A DNA stretch of 64,000 bases from Branchiostoma floridae (Eukaryota; Chordata; Leptocardii; Amphioxiformes; Branchiostomatidae), in assembly GCF_000003815.2 (NCBI RefSeq), contig NC_049986.1:22794906-22858905 (forward strand). The letters are read 5' to 3'. The notes under the pieces are model-generated. The model had not been told where the DNA came from, did no database searches, and saw nothing but the letters and a program-made list of their open reading frames with translations. This document shows positions 47,701 to 60,239 of this stretch, piece after piece; the stretch's first letter is position 1; each line of letters begins with the position of its first letter. The translations under genes were made by a program, and so were the position numbers.

Positions 47701-48748
47701 GAGCCTGGTAGAGGCTAATTGGAAAGACTATAGTGAACCAATGCTTCGTCTTGACTTTGCAGACATAGCGGCTATCTTTCAAGAATTCCTACTATTAAAT
47801 TAAAACCGCTTGTCTGTAGAAACAATAATGAGCAGCTTTCGATTGCCCTAAGAAGAAACTATTGCATGTTGGATCACGTTCAGATATTGGCCCAGGAGCC
47901 TGACAGGTCGAGCCTTTTATGCGGGGAGCACAGCTGTTCCGTAGTACGGGATATGGGTCATGTTATCATCAGGCCACTCCGATAGAACTATTTACTATGA
48001 GTGGGTTTTCATGTTTTCTTTTTGTAGACAAGCAATGGCCTCGGACAGAGGTCATATAACTTCTGAGCACATACAAGCAGTTACGTCATTAATATTTATA
48101 TTCTACCATGTCCGTGACCTGTTTTAGATGCCACTGAATACACAAAGCACTTATAAAACAGACTCAAGCGGTACAACAAGTTGCGTAGAGTTGCAAAATA
48201 TTAAACAAAAACTCATTTAGAAATAGATTCCTAATACTGTTAAACTTTTTACCATTTCAATAGTAAGTGATAAAAGCCTTTATTACAAATGGAGTAAGAC
48301 GCCTATATTCTGCAATTAGTTCCTTCCAAAGATCATGTAAGGCAAATAAGGTAGGCAGGACACGTTGTATAGGCGAACTCTAGAGCTCTTAAAGTGCATT
48401 TCATAGTTACTAAAGCACGGAGGCACTTACAGATTGACGTCATTCACGTATTCGCATTTCCTGTCTTAAGGAGCGGTACTAAATGTTGTGTCTGACTACT
48501 CAAGTTAAACTTTCGGTGATTTGGCCTTACTCAATGTTTACTATGTCGGTATAAAGGGCTATCATCAGTCGTAAGCGCCTCTGGCATTGTCTCAGACAAC
48601 TGACAGCATAAAAGTAGAGAACTGTATTCAGGCGGTACTGCAATGGTACAGGGGATAAAGAGAGCTAGAAAGGGTAATGCAGAATGTTTCCCCAGTAGCC
48701 TTTCGTCAAACTACTCACACACAATGCCATTAGACTCACCATATATAG
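44715..48748. other. Region without a gene; a TA microsatellite and one dispersed repeat
   Basis: (TA)n at 45367-45390. 45820-46050 is a copy of the three-copy repeat also at 33259 and 63197. A minus frame at 47215-47550 has no recognised domain. Otherwise nothing supported. Confidence 0.5.
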
Positions 48749-48951
48749 TACTGTAAATGCAGAAATGTTCGCGGTGGATTAATTTTCGCGGTGACCACTT
48801 CACCGCGAATTTAAAACCACCGCGAACATTTTTCTATAATGATATTAGATTGCAGTCTGTGGTGTTACCGCGAACTTAAATCCACCGCGAAAAGTCCTTT
48901 TTCCCGCTATCGCGAAATTAAATCCCCGCGAACTTAAAAACATTTACAGTA
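48749..48951. mobile_element. MITE with TACTGTAAATG ends and CGCGG repeats
   Basis: TACTGTAAATG and CATTTACAGTA form the terminal inverted repeats. Inside, CACCGCGAA/TTCGCGGTG words recur on both strands about eight times. TA ends fit a TA target site. A fragment lies inside the MITE at 8569-8731. Confidence 0.92.
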
Positions 48952-51045
48952 TTGCGACTGTATGCGACTAAAAAATATTCACCGTAAGGAACATACAAAT
49001 GGTGGGAAAGGCAAAGAGGTGACGTCACCTCTCCAAGTTGTCTCCCAATTGGCCATATTTACAATATACAGATACTATCCTAACGCAGTTCTGTGCTCTG
49101 ATTGAGTCCAGACAGGAGAAGAAACAAAACAACCCATCAAAAGCAATTTGTGATCCCATATCGGGGAAACACAACTACGAAGACGTGAAAACATCCACAG
49201 GACATGCATGGTCAGTAGCTGAATGCCGAAGCGGTTCCACCACTTGGCGTTCACGTTCTGAAATCTGCTTTCAATCAAGTTGACTGGCGAACCTTTCTGG
49301 CCCGAATTTTCCAGACAAAGTGGCACACGAGTTGCATAAAACATGCCTGTTCGGCGCTTGGAAAGGCTGGTGGAGTAGCCTCTTAAGTGTTGTAAAGGGG
49401 TCTGTTGGAAGTTATCTGACTTTCAGCAACTTCCCCGGGCCACTGCCTTTTGAAAAATCTTTAGTTCAATACATATAAAAAAACAAGTGTTATGTACACC
49501 AATACAACAAGTGGTGTGTATATAAAAATATTACTACATGATTGGTAGATGAACTAACTTAAAGAGAGGTATGTAATGACTATATCCAACTGTTTCAAGT
49601 AACGGCCTTGTCTCCAGAAGCAGTTTGCATAAATTTAACCTGGGCATCTTCCCTTTTTCGCCATGAATTTTATGGATGAATGAGGTGCATCGTTCAAATA
49701 TTTTCCCATTACGATGACGAGTATGAAGATAAAGAGGACGGCCAATGCCAATGTAAGGCCTCGCCGACATAATTCTATGGATGGCATCCTTTGAAGGCCC
49801 CAAACGTATAAAGCAAAACTAATGCGCGCGGGCGAGAAAAGAGAAAAATCCAGCAAAAAAAGTGCTGCTAAACCACATGACTAAAAGCCCAGCCCATTCT
49901 CTTTCATTCTTGGTTTGTCTTATGATGTTCACCTGCAGTAAGACTCTAACACAGACAATCGATGCCGTTTTAATCATGTTTGTATTGCCATTCTTGTTTA
50001 AAGAGGGAACAAGGTGCTGTGGCCCATGGCCTGGAGAGCAGGTCCTTCGGTAAGCATGGGATTCTGATTGACATGGGGTAATATAAGGCCACACTTTTGT
50101 ACGAAATGTCATCCATATATGTCAGTCAGTGTGACTTAAGGTGCTTTTTAAAATGTACAAAGAGAACGGACATCTGGCGAAAATGTATTCTTCAAGTAGA
50201 TTTGGGTTCTTGGACCACACAATGAGTACTCATTAATATAACGAATAATTTGACTGTCTGGTAGCTGTCGTTTGGTCCGTTTAGAACGTTCCATGGTCGA
50301 TGCATAAAAAGCTTTTCGTGGAGCTCTGAGAAAAGCTCGTCGCTACCAAGCAACCAAAAGCCGGAAAGACCTTGAACTTTCCAGATAAATGAACGCTCAT
50401 CAGCTCTCATCAATATGCACGGTGGGGATCATTCTCGCTGAGTCTCAGCTAAATTGCATCCTAATACTATAATACAAACATATGGCCGCTTCCTTATACC
50501 TGTCTTCAACGATTGACTTACAACAGATATATCTGTAATGATCACAAGAGTATTTATTTCCTAATCTAAAAATCCTAGATTAATTCTGAGAATTCATATT
50601 AACAACCAGCAAGCATGTAAGCAATAGTATACCCGTAGGGCTCAACACCTCAGCTATCTGTAGCTGAAATTACTCCCGCTCACATTTATAAAGATTATAG
50701 ACGGTCTCTCGTAATGAATTTGAGCTTAGCAGTAATCGCGCATTGTAAGTTCTGTTAGCTGCCGAACATAATCCGGGTTTTAGTAGCAGATGCTAAATCG
50801 ATGGCGTTTGCTTAGCCGCCAGCCACGGCTTTATTTATCGGCGCGGATGCTATTTGTTTCAATTGAGCCGGCGTCGCCGAATCGCATTTTCCCCGAACGA
50901 GACGGAGAAATTAAACGCGCGCGCTGATGTATACGTAATGTAATCTTGAACGTGCGACGATTTTTCTCAATTGCATTCGATAATGACATTTTGACCTTGG
51001 CAAACATGTTAGCTGGAGAATCGTTATGTGGAAATCCTTACGGTC
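48952..51045. other. Region without a gene; possible conserved non-coding block
   Basis: No exon recognised. 50780-51010 stands out: unique, CG-containing and rich in TF-like words (TTTCAATTGAGCCGGCG, AATTAAACGCGCGCGC) in AT-rich surroundings. Confidence 0.4.
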
Positions 51046-51400
51046 CCGGCTATGGGTTGGTACCGGTAAAGAGTGTTCAGGTTTAGGCTTAGGTCCAGAG
51101 GATCACTAGGCCTAATTCAGTATGTGAAAAAGGATCTGTTTTGTGGGAGTATTCGACTCCCACTGGTATTTTGAAATCCTACAAGGCTAACTCACTCTGT
51201 AAGGTTGACTGTAAAACTTGGTAGAAATGACTATAGACTTAACTCTATTTCACCCTTGTTATTTTCTTCGACCGATAAGCCCCAAAATGTGTGAATGCCT
51301 GATCATATGATCTGTTCATTTTCCAATATGTCCAAGACCCGGTCCACCAACTTTTTAAAAAACCGGACAGGTCCAATAAGAAAAACCAATACCCACCTCT
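51046..51400. mobile_element. GGTACC-type MITE, inverted diverged copy
   Basis: Starts GGTTGGTACCGGTA and ends AATAAGAAAAACCAATACCC; the middle (AAAACTTGGTAGAAATGACT, CACCCTTGTTATTTTCTTCG) matches the copy at 40335-40703 in the same direction. Confidence 0.8.
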
Positions 51401-51925
51401 AATGTAGATATATAATGAAGACAGGAAGTATTAGTTTGTGGTTTCTCTGTACCGCTCGATCATATCATCTGCAATCCGACATTGGTGCATCCTGAGGTCT
51501 CAAAGCAGCAAGACTTGATTGCCACTCTTTTCATACTGGCAAGCTTGTATTAAGTTATAAGGCATTGGATATTTCATTTCGGTCCAGCTCAGCTGTATTT
51601 CTCATTATGAACTTAAGGTGATACTCGTTATGCTTAGCTGACCTAAAGCAATGGCATTATCTATTTATTTGACACGGGTTTCGCCCGCCTGTCTTAAGAT
51701 ATGCCCGGGTCCGGGTAGAGTTCACTTGGAAATAAGGTTTTCTGTTATCTAGGAGATAAGTCCCAAGTAAACCCTCTTCTTCCAGCCGTAACAGTCCTAA
51801 TCTTGTCAGGGACATTCTGGCACAGCTGTGGGCTCTTTCTACTAAAACGGCGCTCCCTCTGTGACCTAACTTTTGACACATGCCTCAACGAATTGTACTA
51901 AAAAAAAGAATCTTTTCACACTTTC

Positions 51926-52045
51926 TGTGTTTTGTCGTCTTCTCAGTCACACTTTTACGTTTTGTATGATTTACCCAATGTCAAAGCGAAGGTTACACGT
52001 ATCCTATTTAGGTCGCAGTGAGAGCGCAGCGCGATCGCGGTCCTA
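51926..52045. mobile_element. Half copy of the CGCAGTGAGAGCGCAGCGCG element
   Basis: TTTTGTCGTCTTCTCAGTCA to GAGAGCGCAGCGCGATCGCG, closely similar to 61088-61200 and to the right arm of the element at 43398. Confidence 0.75.
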
Positions 52046-52189
52046 GTGCAAAGGGGGCTTACGAGTCTTGGCCTACGTTCAACTCATCTCCTCCCGGTCA
52101 CGCGGGCTTAGCATCTGATCATTTCGGCCCCGTTTGGGACCATTTCTTGACGCGATGCCAGACGTGATGTCGACTAGACAAACGCCAAG

Positions 52190-52620
52190 AGACAAGGCCC
52201 TGCCCTCCCGCAATATTGTCAAGAACGCCTGGCATTGTCTCTCTGCTGGATGTCTCCCGCGACGAGTCATAAATATAATTACGTTTCTGTTGCCTCCGTT
52301 GCACTAATCTTCTAACGGTTTTTTTTTTTTTGGGGGGGGGGGGGTGCGGCGTTTGTTTGCAATTGATAATGTTGGCTAGTAGGTACTCATGTGCCGGAAA
52401 ATGGAGTTTGCTGTGGTAGGGAGTTCCGCCCCGCTTCGAAACTCGCTTCCAGAGCAAACTCCCCCTATCAGGTCACAAGAGGACCTAGCCAACGTTGAAA
52501 ATCGCGAACCAACAACCCCCCACGCCCCCTGAAATAAGAACCAGCCCCGCGGGAACGCCTGGCATTGTCTCTCTGCTGCTTTCTCTCCAGCGACGAGTAA
52601 TATACTAAATATAATCACGT
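52190..52620. repeat. Direct duplication with poly-T/poly-G insert
   Basis: GAACGCCTGGCATTGTCTCT with CTGCTG and CGACGAGT, then AAATATAATTACG, occur at 52212-52285 and again at 52551-52620. T11-G11 homopolymers at about 52319-52345. Confidence 0.7.
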
Positions 52621-53759
52621 AGGACGCTACGGCCTCTATTTACGAAATAAGTGCCCAGTCGCCCCCACGGCTACGGCAGTCAGGAAAGCTCAATCACTTC
52701 TTCTTCTTCTCCCTTTGACCCCAGGTCCATCCGTCACCTCTCACTAATACAAATATGCCCGTAAATATTTAACGACACGGAATGCGGGGGACAGCGTGTC
52801 ATTTCTTAACGGTGCCACGAGCAAAGATGTAGTTTTAATGGGAAAGTTGCACACTAAAACGACCATACGTCCTGCTGTGTGGAATGCGCCAGGTTAAGTT
52901 GTTGCCCTTAGTTTTATGAAACATGGATTAGAGTGGTTTACGAAGGTGTAAAATGTTATCAGCTGCACAACAAAGCATGCAGAGAAAGGTCTGGCGTATC
53001 TCAAGAAATACGTTTTATGTAAACTCCTCCATAAGGGATGATTAGACAAGAAAGCAGAATATGCAGGGGACAGAACATGAAATATGTTGTTATACAGAGC
53101 GTAAAAAAAGATCTAGAGTATGATAACACAAATATCTCACAGCCACTACTTTTTGAACAAAGGAATCAGAATTGATAGGAATCAGAAGCACTCATATTCG
53201 GGTTTTGAAACAAATGGCATCATGTATGTAGTGCGGATAAAAGATTCCCATCTTGAAATGTACTGTTACATGAATTGCCCGAGCAACAAGTAAGTCAAGC
53301 ATACTTGCCTAAAGCAGCATAGTTTACAATATTGCTAAGCAACTTCTTTTATGCGACAATACATATGAGTACTGTGATACACATTATACGGGTAAAGCCA
53401 TCTTTTCATCGTACCCGCCAGTGATGTATTCATCAACAGCAGAAAGTACTCGTTGAAGTGCAATGTCCTGTTTGCTGAAGTCATTACAGGGACCATAACA
53501 CATGCAGCTTTAGCCAAAGCTGTTGGTGTCAATCACGCCAAGAGAGAGACTATCTTCTGACATCCACTCAGTGCAAAGTTATGCCTCGCGTTACGAGGCA
53601 TTTGTAGGACCTCATCTCAGTAACACCTTTTCGGGACAGGCAGAGCTTGTGGGGCGAGGAAAAATGACCGAAGGGTCGATGTATTCATTGCGAGAAGATC
53701 CCGCGGAAGACCCTTAATGTCCTTCCACCGCTTCCCACTCACGGAGGGATGAGGGCTTT
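52621..53759. other. Region without a gene
   Basis: No supported feature. Confidence 0.5.
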
Positions 53760-54700
53760 CAAAGCTGCATGATTACCGGACACATGGAGGAGGGCATGTC
53801 TGGAGACATTAAAGACGTGTGCAGTGAAGTATGTCTGGGACTAAAAGGTGTTGCAACTCGCCGTGCACGTCGCATTGTTGCTTGCATTAGTGTCTATAAA
53901 ACTGGCGGTCATTTCTTGTTACACTGTGGGCTTGGCATCAAAACTGCATGATTGCCAGACACATGGAGGGGTCATGTCTGGAGACATTAAAGACGTGTGC
54001 AGTGAAGTGTGTCTGGGGCATCTAAAAGGTGTGGCAACTCGCCGTGCACGTCGCATTGTAGCTTGCATTCATGAGTGTCTATAAAACAGGTGGTCCTTCT
54101 TTGCTTCATTGTCACCAGGGGTTTATAACAAATTGTAGCGACTTTGTCCGAAGTAACTGGAGAAATTGACAGTATAGACGTGTGCAGTGAAGTGTGTCTG
54201 GGTCATCTAAAAGGTGAGGCAACTCTCGGTGCACGTCGCATTGCAGCTTGCATTAGTATGTATAAACCTGGCGGTCGTTCGCTGTTACACTGTGGGCTTG
54301 ACTTCAAAGCTGCATGATTACCAAACACAGGGAGCGGGTCATTTCTGGAGACATTAAAGACGACGTGACACTGTGCAGTCTAGTGTGTCTGTGGCATCTA
54401 AAAGGTGTGGCAACTCGAAGTGCACGTCGCATTGTAGCTTGCATTCATGATTGTCTATAACACTGGCTACATCGTTCTTTGCTACATTGTTACCAGGAGT
54501 TTACATCAAAGCAAGCTAACAGATTGTAGCGATTTTGTCCGGAGTAACTCGAGAAATTGACAGTATAGACATGTGCAGTGAAGAATGTCAAGATGTGGCT
54601 TCTGTTAAATGCACGTCTCATACTTGGCTGCATTAGTGTCTATAAACCTGGTGGTTGTTCTTTGTTACATTGTGGGCTTGACATCCAAGCAGGTTAGAAA
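53760..54700. repeat. Satellite-like tandem array of about 190 bp with two alternating linkers
   Basis: A core (GACGTGTGCAGTGAAGTGTG, CATCTAAAAGGTGTGGCAAC, GTGCACGTCGCATTGTAGCT, GTCTATAAAAC) occurs five times, starting near 53815, 53993, 54178, 54360 and 54570. Linker A (TGTGGGCTTG...CTGCATGATTACC...GGAGACATTAAA) precedes cores 1, 2 and 4; linker B (TTGTAGCGACTTTGTCCG...GAAATTGACAGTATA) precedes cores 3 and 5. Confidence 0.88.
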
Positions 54701-54754
54701 ACTTATTCGGAGATAACAGTTTTGACGCCGGTGAAATATGTTCTAGTGGGTGAT

Positions 54755-54890
54755 CGCCTTGCACTCAGCAGTTCGGTCAGTCGTGAGTTCGATCCCCGGT
54801 TGAGTCAAACGAACGACTTTGGAAATGGTACATGCTGCTTTTTCTTCTTACCCGCAGCTTGGCACTCAGCATTTCAGAAAGGTTATAGAA
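54755..54890 (+). repeat. tRNA-derived SINE fragment
   Basis: TCGTGAGTTCGATCCCCGGT is a Pol III B box, followed by GGTACATGCTGCTTTTTC and GGCACTCAGCATTTC as in the copy at 16487-16577. It is not an intact tRNA: the anticodon arm cannot be folded convincingly. Confidence 0.75.
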
Positions 54891-55433
54891 GTTGAACACA
54901 CGCCACTATCAGTGGACTAGCCCCCTGTTGTAATGATTGCACAGTGTTTACTTGCTTTTTTGACAATTTGAAGGGACGTGCGTCCGCTACAAAAGTTGTT
55001 AGTTATGTTACACCAATTTGTTGGTTCAAAATTTGAATAATATTGCAATATTGAAAAAAAATCAACAAAAACTGAGTTTAAGGGGAAGCCTATCTGTGGG
55101 TATATTTCAGGGAGTTAACAGAGCCAGATGCAGGTTTGATGTTTCCCTTCCAGTCGAAATGTTTCCATGATGTTCTCTTGCTAGAATGTTACATAGAACT
55201 GTACCGGAACCGAGGAATTAAATTGGTGTGGCTAAACGAAACGGGTAAAACCTCTGATAAGTTGTATTGTATGAGTCAACTATCGTTGCAGTGCCCTATC
55301 CTACGTTCTGCAGGAAATATGTGCTATAACAAGTTCTACAAGAAATAATATTTTCATTGGAACAGGTTTGTTCTATGCAAGACCATGATTATTTACATCA
55401 GGCATTGATCTAGCAAGTTCATGGAAGATCCAA
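54891..55433. other. Region without a gene
   Basis: No supported feature; the short plus frame at 55136-55348 has no recognised domain. Confidence 0.45.
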
Positions 55434-55720
55434 TCATGAGTTCGTCTATAAATATATGAATACTAGATGTGACGCTTCAGTGTTAATCATTGATTGAACT
55501 CCAGTCATACTTGATGAAGTATGATAATTGTGATCATAACTGACATTTATAAATACCCAAGTGCCTAAGTAATATTGTAGTTCATACATCTCAAAAATTT
55601 CATGAGTTCGTCTATAGATATATGAATATCAAATGTGACGCAACAATGCTTAATAAATTATCATAATTGCAATTATAACTAACATTTGTAAATACCCTAA
55701 TGCCCAGGTATTTGATGTAT
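55434..55720. repeat. Tandem duplication of about 165 bp
   Basis: CATGAGTTCGTCTATAAATA with TATGAATA and ATGTGACGC at 55434 recurs at 55602; both are followed by TCATAATTG/ATAACTAACATTTGTAAATA-type words. Confidence 0.85.
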
Positions 55721-56051
55721 GGTAGTTAATATATCGCAAACAAAATGTATAAATCTCATCTCATTTATCATTTCTACATGAACTAGAAAACCAATTTCAC
55801 AAATACGACGCGATAAAGTGTCAAGGATTCGTTTTACACAGCATTATCAACAGCGTTTATGGGGTCTGCATCGGTGATGATTAGAATGAATTTGCAGTCG
55901 TTGATGCTAATCGCACTATTCATTTCAAAGCCCTGGCAGTACCCTAGTGATTACTGTAATTATATAGGCAACAAGTTACAAGTACGACCGTCTCCTGTGT
56001 GATCACCAACGGTCAGCTTCATTAATTCATCAATTGGTGTGAGGTCTGCGT

Positions 56052-56180
56052 TACTCTCCAAGGAAGCAGAGGTTAGGCTCCGATTGTTTTTTTGACGTTC
56101 TTTAGGCATTGTTTTCTAGTCGGAAGACATCAAGATTTTAGTACAACAACAGCCGAAGGCTAGCCCCTGCTTGGAGAGTA
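56052..56180. mobile_element. TACTCTCC-type MITE, copy 3 (short)
   Basis: TACTCTCCAAGGAAGCAGAG to CCCTGCTTGGAGAGTA, 129 bp; the left half (GGTTAGGCTCCGATTGTTTT) matches the hairpin at 16170, the right half is shortened. Confidence 0.85.
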
Positions 56181-58099
56181 GAATAAGCCTACTCATTGTG
56201 ATTCAATGTATGTCTAGCATATGTGAATGCAAATTCGCAGGAATTATTACAAGGTAGGAAAAAAATATTGACGGTGTTCACCGTGGTTTTGAGTTTCCGA
56301 TAGCGCCATAGTCACATACTGTACAGAAATTGAAACACCGGTGTCTTTATGGATAGCAACCTACTACGACAGTGAAATGCTGCATGTTTAATGTGGGTTT
56401 ATTGAGATGCTCTTCGGTCACGAATAGGTTCAGGACTCAGCACAGTATAACTGTAAAGGCTGAAATGACTTATTTCAGTCACAGGTTCATTGTAGTCAAT
56501 TTACATATTTAATCACCCATAAATTTCTCCCTTCTGAACAATCTTACACGGATCGGTGCAGGTTTGCCAAGCCAAGTCTGCAATTGGTTACAAGCGAACT
56601 TTCAAGTTTATGCCAAGCGTGCCTGCTGGTATAGCCGGAGTAACGAAAAGGTCGTGGGGATTTCATTACCCACCATCAAACCCATCAAACCCGATACCTC
56701 TTTACCGAACACCGTAGGGTGGAAATCCGACCAACTGTGGAAAATGCGGCTGTGAGTTAGCGCCTGCGTATATAAGGCAAGGGAAACTGTTGTTTCCGGT
56801 TAACGGCACTGGCAAAAGTCCCACCGGCCCTGGTCTTGTTTTGTGTCGACTGCTGGCAAGACAAAATTGTATAAGTATAAATAATGCAATTGGAAACAGA
56901 CGTCAGGTGCTTCACACTCAGTAATTGGGACTCGAAAATGTGGAGCAAAATTGCACTGATTTATTGATCAAATACACTTCTGCTTGCACAATGTATATCG
57001 GTAGGATGATAACATTCACTCTCTCTGTGTCAATGTATCAATCAGTCTAAGCAGACCATCAATAAGATAAATAGGATGTTGAGAATAAGTGCCCTGATGC
57101 TTTTCAGTTTTCCACGTTGTTAAATTCTATTTCTTGGATCACTTTGGTAGTAAAATAGAAAAGCTCTCAGGCCCACCTTAACTTTGTAAAACAGTAACTG
57201 TAGTAGTGGTGCTTGTAGTAGCAGTAGACTGGTTTATTCATCAATAGACATAACATTCCTCCTGGGAGGCTGAATTACAATGAAATTACAATAATCATAC
57301 AAATAACAAACTGTGAACGAGATAAAAACAATGGATCAATTATAAAATTATGACACTAGTTGAAATTTGGATAGACATCTAAAAGTTTCGCAAATCATAC
57401 TGGAAACAGAACACTGTTTTGTAAGGCCGACATAAAGGAACGATCCTTTCAATTCTATAACCGCAAGATTCATTTGGCGTGTTTCTTGGTAATGAAATAT
57501 ATCAGCATGGGCGTCTTCAACAAGTTATTGTTAGTCAATGGCAATCAGCAAGGGGACACTTCACAGGCCCGTGCGTTCTATCAACGTGTCAGTGGTTTAC
57601 TTTTGGGACGTTTTCGCTCATTAGTCATGGCTTATATTATATTTTTCTACGGCTTAAAGTCGTTCCGGTACCAGAAAAGTTTACCAGACGATATATCTCT
57701 AGTTCCATGTTCAGTTGTACCGTGCTGTGAGTTAGATTGGGAACTAAGACAATGTGATCAATGTTAGACGAGGAACGTGAAGGGCGGATTGGTTTCCATT
57801 AAGATTCGGAGAGAAACGCCTGAAGCATTCATAAAAGTGGTCTCAAGAGAAGAACTTAAACTATATAAATTTGAAAAAGGTTTTTCCCCCTTTGGTTTGA
57901 ATCCTGACAATAAATTGCCTTTTGTGCATCTGTATATATAAGATAACACTACTTTACTTCCTTGGTTTTCATTTCTTAGGAACGTTTTGCTAGCATTCAA
58001 GATGAAAAGAAAAGGCTGGGAGGAAAACTTGCATCTTCCTTATCTGTATCTATCAGTTAATAAAAATGTATAGCCTAACACAATTAAGCTAACACACTG
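56181..58099. other. Region without a gene
   Basis: No convincing exon. A retrotransposon-like 3' segment may lie at 57215-57330 (TTTATTCATCAATAGACATA...), not certain. Confidence 0.4.
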
Positions 58100-58281
58100 T
58101 TGATTGAAAGAGAAAATCAGAACTTTATTTCATATTTATAAGATTTTTCTTACAATTTTTCTCTTCATAGCATCGGTAAGTCCCAGGAAGTAGCTGATCT
58201 TATTTCAGAAATAAAGAGGTGTCAGTTATGGCGGATTTCACCAATATCCGGCCTTTTCTTCCTGTCATAGAACCCGTCCTT

Positions 58282-58360
<79 letters not shown>

Positions 58361-58725
58361 TTTCCTTAAGCTGTGGGCACCAAAGAGTATTTTGTGGATA
58401 ACTTCTGATTGAAAGAGAATTTCATGACTTTGTTTTCATATTCATAACATTTCCACCACACTAGTGTAACTTTTACTACGCCAGTGCACGTCTAGAATGC
58501 AGCAACTATGGCATTGTGGGCTGTGATGTCATGTTTTGTCCCCTTAATATCTTGTTATAACGTTTATGGTGTCTATTTTGAAAATTTCTTTGAATTTTGC
58601 TCTTCATCCCATCGGTAAGTCCCAGGAAGTAGTGATTTCAGAAATAAAGAGGTGTCAGTCACGGCGGATTTTACCAATATCCCCTAGGACAGCTTTCCCT
58701 TCCTGTCACAAAACCCGTCCTTATC
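58100..58725. repeat. Direct duplication split by a (TA)n microsatellite
   Basis: CATCGGTAAGTCCCAGGAAG and TCAGAAATAAAGAGGTGTCA and GGCGGATTT occur at 58172-58282 and 58611-58725, each preceded by GATTGAAAGAGAA. A (TA)n tract fills 58283-58358 between them. Confidence 0.88.
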
Positions 58726-59867
58726 TCGTCCACGCACCGACGATCCACCACCCTATCCTAAATTAATTTCCTAGCCAGTCATCTTCAGCCATGCATAAGA
58801 TGCTGCTAGACAGGAGTGTAATTCCATACTTACAGCCAACAATGTCCACAATTCATCCCGCATATCTCCCACCTTTGGTCATCCATTCGCGTTGAATTGC
58901 CTCTGAGCTCCATTACATGTTTTATGATTGTAATCTATCTTCAAACGACTTTACATCGGTGTAATGATTTCCGTTGAAGATTTTCGGGGACCTCCAATTG
59001 TTTTCCTCTAGGTCAGGGTCATGATAAGGTGCTTGTAATAAAATAATTGCAATAAAATTACTTGGAATGAACGTAACTTGAGGTAAAGTTTCTGACCCTT
59101 TGTTTTTATTACTTTCATCCAATCTGCGATGGAGATTGCGTTACAATGCCCTCATCGACGTAAAAGCGCCATAAATGACAATCAATTTCGCCATACTTTC
59201 TGTACAAAAGGCAATATCAAGGTACAAGAAGCAATTAGTGTCCCCTTTTGGTGGATCGAGCATAAATCAGTTCCACAATGTAGATAAGGTCCCCATCTAA
59301 GGCGGGATTAATGACAAGGGACGTCTCATAATTCGAAGCATGTAATGATGTTATAGTTATAAAGGTGAAGGTATTTCCATCCACTTAGTGTTTCATCATC
59401 ATAATGTTTCGTAAGTTCAAAAACGTATATAAATCCCTATACACACATGGAGCGAAACGTACCATAAAGATGTATAGAAGAACTTGTTTTAACAGCTGCT
59501 TCTCCATTGAGACTGTAAAATAAATGGTTTTCAAAGAGACCGATGGTCACTTGTTGTCTTTGCGGAAGTTATTGGCCGTTGAAACTGGCTGTTAACTTGA
59601 AAGTCCATCTGTGTTGGTAAAGTCATTTGGTCCAATTTTTGTGTTGGAATTTACAGTTCAACTAGTTCAAGAAACCTAGATCTTGTCTTGAACATTAGTC
59701 TAGGTGGACGTTTCTCGCTTGTCTATTGACCCATGTCCGATACTTCACGATCCCATAACGCTGGTATTAAGACGAATGAAACAGTGAAGACGAGATGGTA
59801 ATGGTGTGCATGGAGATTGGATTGGGACGTTGTAATAAACATGCGATGACAATGTTCTCTTATTAGA
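58726..59867. other. Region without a gene
   Basis: No supported feature. Confidence 0.5.
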
Positions 59868-60075
59868 GACTGCTTTGCTATTAGAAAGAGTAATGAATCT
59901 CATGTATAGCCCAACTCGATTATAACACTATATCAAAGACTAATGTGTCAGCCCTTCTTGTTACGTTAATTAGGATATCAAGTCTTATTCTCTACACCTA
60001 TTTTGTACTTTGTGTAACAGTCGTTGCCATACTTTGTACCATGTACAAATGTCGAGCAATAAAGTTCTATCTATT
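59868..60075 (+). pseudogene. Non-LTR retrotransposon 3' end, second copy
   Basis: Plus strand reads DCFAIRKSNESHV and a stop, then a 3' UTR ending GTCGAGCAATAAAGTTCTAT; it is the reverse complement of 39907-40110 with few differences. Strongly 5'-truncated. Confidence 0.8.
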
Positions 60076-60239
60076 AGAACGCTTCTCGTGACGCACACGA
60101 GTGATTTGCTCAAGCTAGATGCCATGATAACTAACTGGATGTCCGGGTAACTTTGGCCATTTCTTGTAACATTTGGCATATGGGATAAAAGATTGTTACA
60201 AAATAGACATCACAGTATCAAATTTCGGCGCCATATTTG

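Noticed and set aside
58219-58401. Open frame with Ile-Tyr repeats
   Set aside because: Translation of the (TA)n microsatellite.
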